Shown here: positions 60,722 to 64,000 of the stretch, piece after piece
Layout: the number at the start of each line of letters is the position of its first letter
How positions within the stretch are numbered: position 1 is the stretch's first letter
Assembly: GCA_017439665.1 (NCBI GenBank)
Contig: JAFSIS010000008.1
Coordinates: forward strand, 1 to 64,000
Direction: 5' to 3'
Length of the DNA stretch: 64,000 nt
From: Lachnospiraceae bacterium
Lineage (GTDB): Bacteria > Bacillota > Clostridia > Lachnospirales > Lachnospiraceae
The notes under the pieces: generated by a model
What the model saw: only the letters and a program-made list of their open reading frames with translations
Told to the model about the DNA's origin: nothing
Database searches by the model: none
Position numbers and translations under genes: made by a program

Positions 60722-61736
60722 TTACTCTCCTCCTGCTGCGAATGATCAGATAGATGAAAAAGGGTCCTCCCAGGAAAGACAACAGGATTCCTACGGGAAC
60801 CTCATAGGGAGCAAAGGCCGTTCTGGATACCAGATCGCAGAGAATGACGAAGGCTCCACCCGCAAAAATACAGGAAGGCACCAGATACCGGTTGTCATTG
60901 CCGATCAGAAACCGGAATCCGTGGGGAATGATCAGTCCCACAAAGCTGATGAGTCCGGCAAAGCTGACCGCTGCTCCTGCCAGGATGGCCGCTGTAAACA
61001 CCAGCAAAAACCGGGTTCTTCCTACGCTCATTCCCAGACTTCTGGCGGTATCGCTTCCCAGGGAAACGATGTTCATATCCCTTCTCATCATCATGGCCAG
61101 CAATAGTCCGATCAGAATATACCAGACCGGTGCTTCCAGACTTTTTAAGGTTACTGCTGAAAGTCCTCCCACCAGAAAGGTACTGGCACCGATATAGGCA
61201 TCCGGATACAGGATCATAATGCAGTTCATTCCTGCTCCCAGGATGCTGCTCATGGCAATACCCGTAAGCACCAGAGTGACCCGGGAAACGCTTTTTCCCA
61301 TAGCCAGGGCAAATACGGCCAGAGCCGTAAGCAGGGCTCCCAGAAAGGCTGCCAGAGGCAGAAGGGAGGGCCGGGAAGGCAGAAGGGCCGAGCATAAAAG
61401 TACCAGAAGACCGGCTCCGTTATTGACACCAATCACGCTGGGACTGGCAAGAGGATTCTGCAGCACTGCCTGCAGGATGCTCCCACACACTGCAAGAGAG
61501 CTTCCTGCCAGTAAAGCCCCCAGCACTCTGGGGAGTCTGCTGTGGATCACGATTCTGTAGGCTGAGGCAGTGGTATCTCCCTTTGCCCAAGCTTCAAAAA
61601 AGGCAGCGGGAGAAATGTTGCTGGAACCGATAGTCACGCCTGAAACCAGGGCAATAACGACCAAGAGGAAGGTGACCAGAATGGCCAGCCTTCCTTTTTG
61701 TTGATTAGTCAGTTGTTTTTTCTTTTTTTCATTCAT
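60714..61736 (-). CDS. FecCD-type ABC importer permease
   Basis: A 340-residue permease with about ten spans. Family motifs: RLPRVLGALLAGSSLAVCGSILQ, NPLASPSVIGVNNGAGL, and the coupling region FVGLIIPHGFRFLIGND with PVGILLSFLGGPFFIYLI at the end. Imports an iron chelate, heme-like tetrapyrrole or corrinoid; the sequence alone does not fix the substrate. Encoded 7 nt after the binding protein gene. Confidence 0.95.
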   Translation of the reverse strand: MNEKKKKQLTNQQKGRLAILVTFLLVVIALVSGVTIGSSNISPAAFFEAWAKGDTTASAYRIVIHSRLPRVLGALLAGSSLAVCGSILQAVLQNPLASPSVIGVNNGAGLLVLLCSALLPSRPSLLPLAAFLGALLTALAVFALAMGKSVSRVTLVLTGIAMSSILGAGMNCIMILYPDAYIGASTFLVGGLSAVTLKSLEAPVWYILIGLLLAMMMRRDMNIVSLGSDTARSLGMSVGRTRFLLVFTAAILAGAAVSFAGLISFVGLIIPHGFRFLIGNDNRYLVPSCIFAGGAFVILCDLVSRTAFAPYEVPVGILLSFLGGPFFIYLIIRSRRRVND

Positions 61737-61743
61737 GTCTGTT

Positions 61744-62781
61744 TTATTTGGTCATCAGATCAGCAAGATACTGATAGCTGTCAGCCCATTTTGCATTGGG
61801 CTTGTACAAAAACTGCTCTCTGGGAAGAAGAATATAACGCTCATTTACCACTGCGGTAAGGCTGCTCCAGGCAGGATTGCTTTCAATACTTTCTTCCAGA
61901 TTTTTCCTTGTTGCTTCATCATCATTGCCCATGGCGATCACGAAGATGTAATCCGGATCTACTTCGATCACCTCTTCCATGCTGAACTGGGTAAGCAGGC
62001 TGGGGTAGTCGTCGATGATATTATGGGCTCCCAGCTCGGTCAGCATCCGGCCGGTCATGGAATCGGAATTCTGAGGTCTAACCCCGCCGGAATAGGTGAT
62101 CAGAAGCAGGAAGGCAGGCTCTTCTCCCAGTTCGGTATCGGCAAGGATCTGTTCGATCTGCTTTTGTACCTGAAGTCCGTTTTTCTCATAGGCTTCACTG
62201 TTACCGGTAATATCCGTACAAATTTTCAGCATTTTCAGGTAATCTTCAAAATGGGTCACACTGAAGTAAGCCGCTGGGATGCCTGCTGCCTCCAAAGAAG
62301 ACTTTAAGGTCATATGGTTATCGGTACGGACGGTTTCTGCGGAAAGGATCACCAGATCCGGATCCAGCGCCAGAAGCTCCTCCATATTGGGATTCTGGTA
62401 GGTTCCTACATTTACTGCCGTTTCCGGAATTCCCAGTTCCCGATTGTCGGTGGTATCCTCAGAGGTTCCCACCAGACTGTCGGCTCCTCCTGCCAGTACC
62501 CAGATTTCTGCAAAGCTTCCCATCAGGGTCACCACCCTTTCCGGATTCTCTACAGTAATTTCCTGGCCCAGATCATCCACAAAGGTATAGGGTCCCTGTG
62601 CTTCACTCTCTTCTGTCTTACCCACGATTTCTTCTGCAATCGTCGTATCTATACTGTCCGCCGTGGCTATTACTTCCGTTTCGGTCTGGCCCTGCGCACT
62701 CTTTGCGCCTCCACAGCCTGCCAGACAGGCTGCTGCCAGTAAAAGTGTCAGTAATTTATGGCTCAATTTTCTCTTTTTCAT
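61744..62781 (-). CDS. FecB-type substrate-binding lipoprotein
   Basis: A 345-residue lipoprotein (signal peptide with lipobox LAGC near residue 22) of the periplasmic-binding-protein-2 class (BtuF/FepB fold): TFVDDLGQEITVENPERVV, SFAEIWVLAGGADSLVG, LDPDLVILSAETVR and VIEVDPDYIFVIAMG. ATG 62781 has GGGGAG; 44 upstream codons overlapping the radical SAM gene are not used. Lies 22 nt after the radical SAM gene. Confidence 0.93.
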   Translation of the reverse strand: MKKRKLSHKLLTLLLAAACLAGCGGAKSAQGQTETEVIATADSIDTTIAEEIVGKTEESEAQGPYTFVDDLGQEITVENPERVVTLMGSFAEIWVLAGGADSLVGTSEDTTDNRELGIPETAVNVGTYQNPNMEELLALDPDLVILSAETVRTDNHMTLKSSLEAAGIPAAYFSVTHFEDYLKMLKICTDITGNSEAYEKNGLQVQKQIEQILADTELGEEPAFLLLITYSGGVRPQNSDSMTGRMLTELGAHNIIDDYPSLLTQFSMEEVIEVDPDYIFVIAMGNDDEATRKNLEESIESNPAWSSLTAVVNERYILLPREQFLYKPNAKWADSYQYLADLMTK

Positions 62782-62803
62782 TATTTTCTCCCCTTTACCG
62801 GTA

Positions 62804-63802
62804 TTAAACCAGCTTCTGTCCGTAAGCACAGTAATTATCTTCCTGGAGAATATCTCCTTCATGATAATATGCGGCACGGGCACGACAGCCTCCGCAGACA
62901 TCGTTGTATTCACATTCTCCGCAGGAGCCTGCGTATTTCTTTGATCTCAGCTTCTGGAATACAGGGCTGTGCTCCCAGATCTGGTCGAATTCATATTCCC
63001 GGACATCTCCCGCTTCTTCCACCATGTAAGCACAGGGACGCACCTTACCTACAGGGCTGATGATGCAGTAGGTCAGACCTGCAAGGCAGCCTCTGGTAAA
63101 GCGATCACCTACCTCTACACCTACTTCTTTTGCCACACGGGTAAACTGGGGTGCACAGGTAGGCTTAATGGAAATAGGAACCTCTTTTTGTTTTTCCATA
63201 ATGCTTCTTAAGAGCTTCTCGTATTCCAGGGATTCCACTGCTGTCTCTTCGATGAATACACCCCTTCCTACCGGAATCAGGAAAAAGATATATTCTGCAA
63301 TGGCTCCCATTTCCACTGCAAAGTCGATAATATCCAAAATTTCTCCTTTATTCCAATCCATAACGGTGGTATGGATCTGGAAGGGAAGCCCTGCCTCACG
63401 ACAGTTTTTCATGCCCTGAATGGTCCGCTTGTAAGCCTCAGGATGGCCTCTGAATTCGTTGTGTTTTTTCTCATCCAGACTATCCAGGCTGATCCCCATG
63501 GCTGCTGCTCCCGCATCCTTAAGCTTCCGGGCTACCTCTTTAGTGATCAGCATTCCATTGGTACCGAAAACCGGCCTTAACCCTTTTGATGCTGCGTAGG
63601 CAACCAGCTCGTAAATATCCGGTCGGGTCAGAGGTTCTCCACCGCTGAAGATCATGATTTTAAAGCCGGCACGGGCAATGCCGTCGATCAGCTTTTTTCC
63701 CTCTTCCGTGGTCAGCTCTGCCTCTTTCGCTTCTCCGGCATCCTGATAGCAGTGGCTGCAGGTCAGGTTGCACAGGTTTGTCGTCATCCAAGATACAATC
63801 AT
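62804..63802 (-). CDS. Radical SAM/SPASM enzyme, NirJ/AhbC/AhbD style
   Basis: A 332-residue radical SAM protein. SAM cluster Cys11, Cys15, Cys18 in CNLTCSHC; GGEP at 54-57. A C-terminal SPASM domain supplies Cys239, 246, 257, 294, 297, 303, 306 and 325, with the string CGGCRARAAYYHEGD followed by ED..C, typical of the NirJ/AhbC/AhbD heme-pathway group and relatives such as metalloenzyme maturases. AAGGAGGA before the ATG. The FecBCD-type genes follow on the same strand, hinting at a tetrapyrrole or metal-chelate pathway. Substrate could also be a peptide, given the small frame just upstream. Confidence 0.9.
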   Translation of the reverse strand: MIVSWMTTNLCNLTCSHCYQDAGEAKEAELTTEEGKKLIDGIARAGFKIMIFSGGEPLTRPDIYELVAYAASKGLRPVFGTNGMLITKEVARKLKDAGAAAMGISLDSLDEKKHNEFRGHPEAYKRTIQGMKNCREAGLPFQIHTTVMDWNKGEILDIIDFAVEMGAIAEYIFFLIPVGRGVFIEETAVESLEYEKLLRSIMEKQKEVPISIKPTCAPQFTRVAKEVGVEVGDRFTRGCLAGLTYCIISPVGKVRPCAYMVEEAGDVREYEFDQIWEHSPVFQKLRSKKYAGSCGECEYNDVCGGCRARAAYYHEGDILQEDNYCAYGQKLV

Positions 63803-63811
63803 TTTTCCTCC

Positions 63812-63958
63812 TTATTCTGCTGCTTTAGCAGCCCCGGAGTCACAGGGACTTTGTGCACCGGCACAAATCCCAGGCTGAACGAATAGCATTCGTTCAATCT
63901 GCTCCTTCATTCCTTTTGCGCTGTCACGGTTTTCGACAAACTGTAATAGCTTTTTCAT
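63812..63958 (-). CDS. Possible 48-aa peptide before the radical SAM gene
   Basis: An open frame from ATG 63958 to TAA 63812 encodes 48 residues: a leader-like MKKLLQFVENRDSAKGMKEQ and a C-terminal part GICAGAQSPCDSGAAKAAE with two Cys. The stop lies 1-2 nt before the AAGGAGG of the radical SAM gene, a spacing suited to coupled translation. Against it: no Shine-Dalgarno before the ATG, and the second half coincides with a modular hairpin element also seen elsewhere in non-coding spacers. It may be a RiPP-like precursor, a leader peptide, or chance. Confidence 0.4.
   Translation of the reverse strand: MKKLLQFVENRDSAKGMKEQIERMLFVQPGICAGAQSPCDSGAAKAAE
63819..63896 (-). repeat. Modular hairpin element (C-B-A type)
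   Basis: On the minus strand: hairpin C (63876-63896, tgaacgaa/ttcgttca), seven to eight bases, hairpin B (63850-63867, tttgtgccggtgcacaaa), about 17 bases, hairpin A (63819-63832, gctgctaaagcagc), then AAGGAGG. Same order as the element at 7801-7935. Confidence 0.6.
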
Positions 63959-64000
63959 TTTATCATACTAAAGTATTACTGGAAATTGGCGATATGACAC
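63959..64000. other. Right edge, possible promoter
   Basis: A TATGAT string (about 63964-63969 on the minus strand) could be the -10 box of the radical SAM/importer unit. A matching -35 would lie close to or beyond the window edge, so this is tentative. Confidence 0.3.

Overview
The window looks like a chromosomal segment of a motile, anaerobic, low-to-mid GC Bacillota. A Lachnospiraceae-type Clostridia is the best guess; I cannot name the genus. The pointers are the flagellar gene set with FliW/CsrA and tandem FlgK paralogues, Rnf-type subunits, strong AGGAGG ribosome binding sites, and two large GH25 lysozymes. Almost every gene is on the minus strand, so operons read from high to low coordinates. 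No rRNA, tRNA, CRISPR array or intact insertion sequence was seen.

Layout from left to right. 1-1.9 kb: AT-rich accessory patch with small unknown genes and gene remnants, one carrying an in-frame TGA. 2.0-8.9 kb: an eight-gene redox operon with a promoter before its first gene and a terminator after its last. It reads EetA-like, EetB-like, a double FMN-binding lipoprotein (PplA-like), ApbE flavin transferase, RnfC, RnfD, RnfG and an unrecognised membrane protein. It joins the entry modules of flavin-based extracellular electron transfer to half of an Rnf complex; RnfA, RnfB and RnfE are absent. 9.1-10.7 kb: an AbiE-type toxin-antitoxin pair with a consensus promoter. 11.0-13.9 kb: htrA followed by an enlarged clpX.

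14.0-34.3 kb: a large rhamnose-type cell-surface polysaccharide locus. It holds rmlB, rmlA, rmlC, the ABC exporter pair wzm/wzt with a long C-terminal domain on Wzt, a methyltransferase-kinase-like fusion resembling the WbdD chain terminator, five GT2 glycosyltransferases, phosphoglucomutase, a WbaP-type initiating transferase and an LCP ligase. An anchored GH25 lysozyme is embedded in the rml operon. 34.4-41.0 kb: a 1012-residue membrane GH25 protein, a small zinc-ribbon protein, a pair of SMR-like transporters, an SGNH hydrolase and a trypsin-like lipoprotein.

41.2-51.2 kb: late flagellar genes in the order flgM, flgN, flgK, flgK2, flgL, fliW, csrA, then flaG, fliD, then fliS, fliT. Sigma-28 promoters are visible before flgM and flaG. 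51.4-57 kb: a chemoreceptor, an aromatic-acid-exporter-like protein, a phosphoribosyltransferase-like protein, an unknown conserved protein and a TetR-family regulator. 57.1-59.7 kb: a calcium-type P-ATPase followed by a large nested palindrome. 59.9-64 kb: a radical SAM/SPASM enzyme of NirJ/AhbC/AhbD style upstream of a FecBCD-type ABC importer, with a possible 48-residue peptide directly before the radical SAM gene.

The two points most worth following are the hybrid EET/Rnf operon and the Gram-positive polysaccharide locus that resembles an E. coli O8/O9a-type terminate-and-export system. A recurring modular hairpin element in intergenic spaces is a third.
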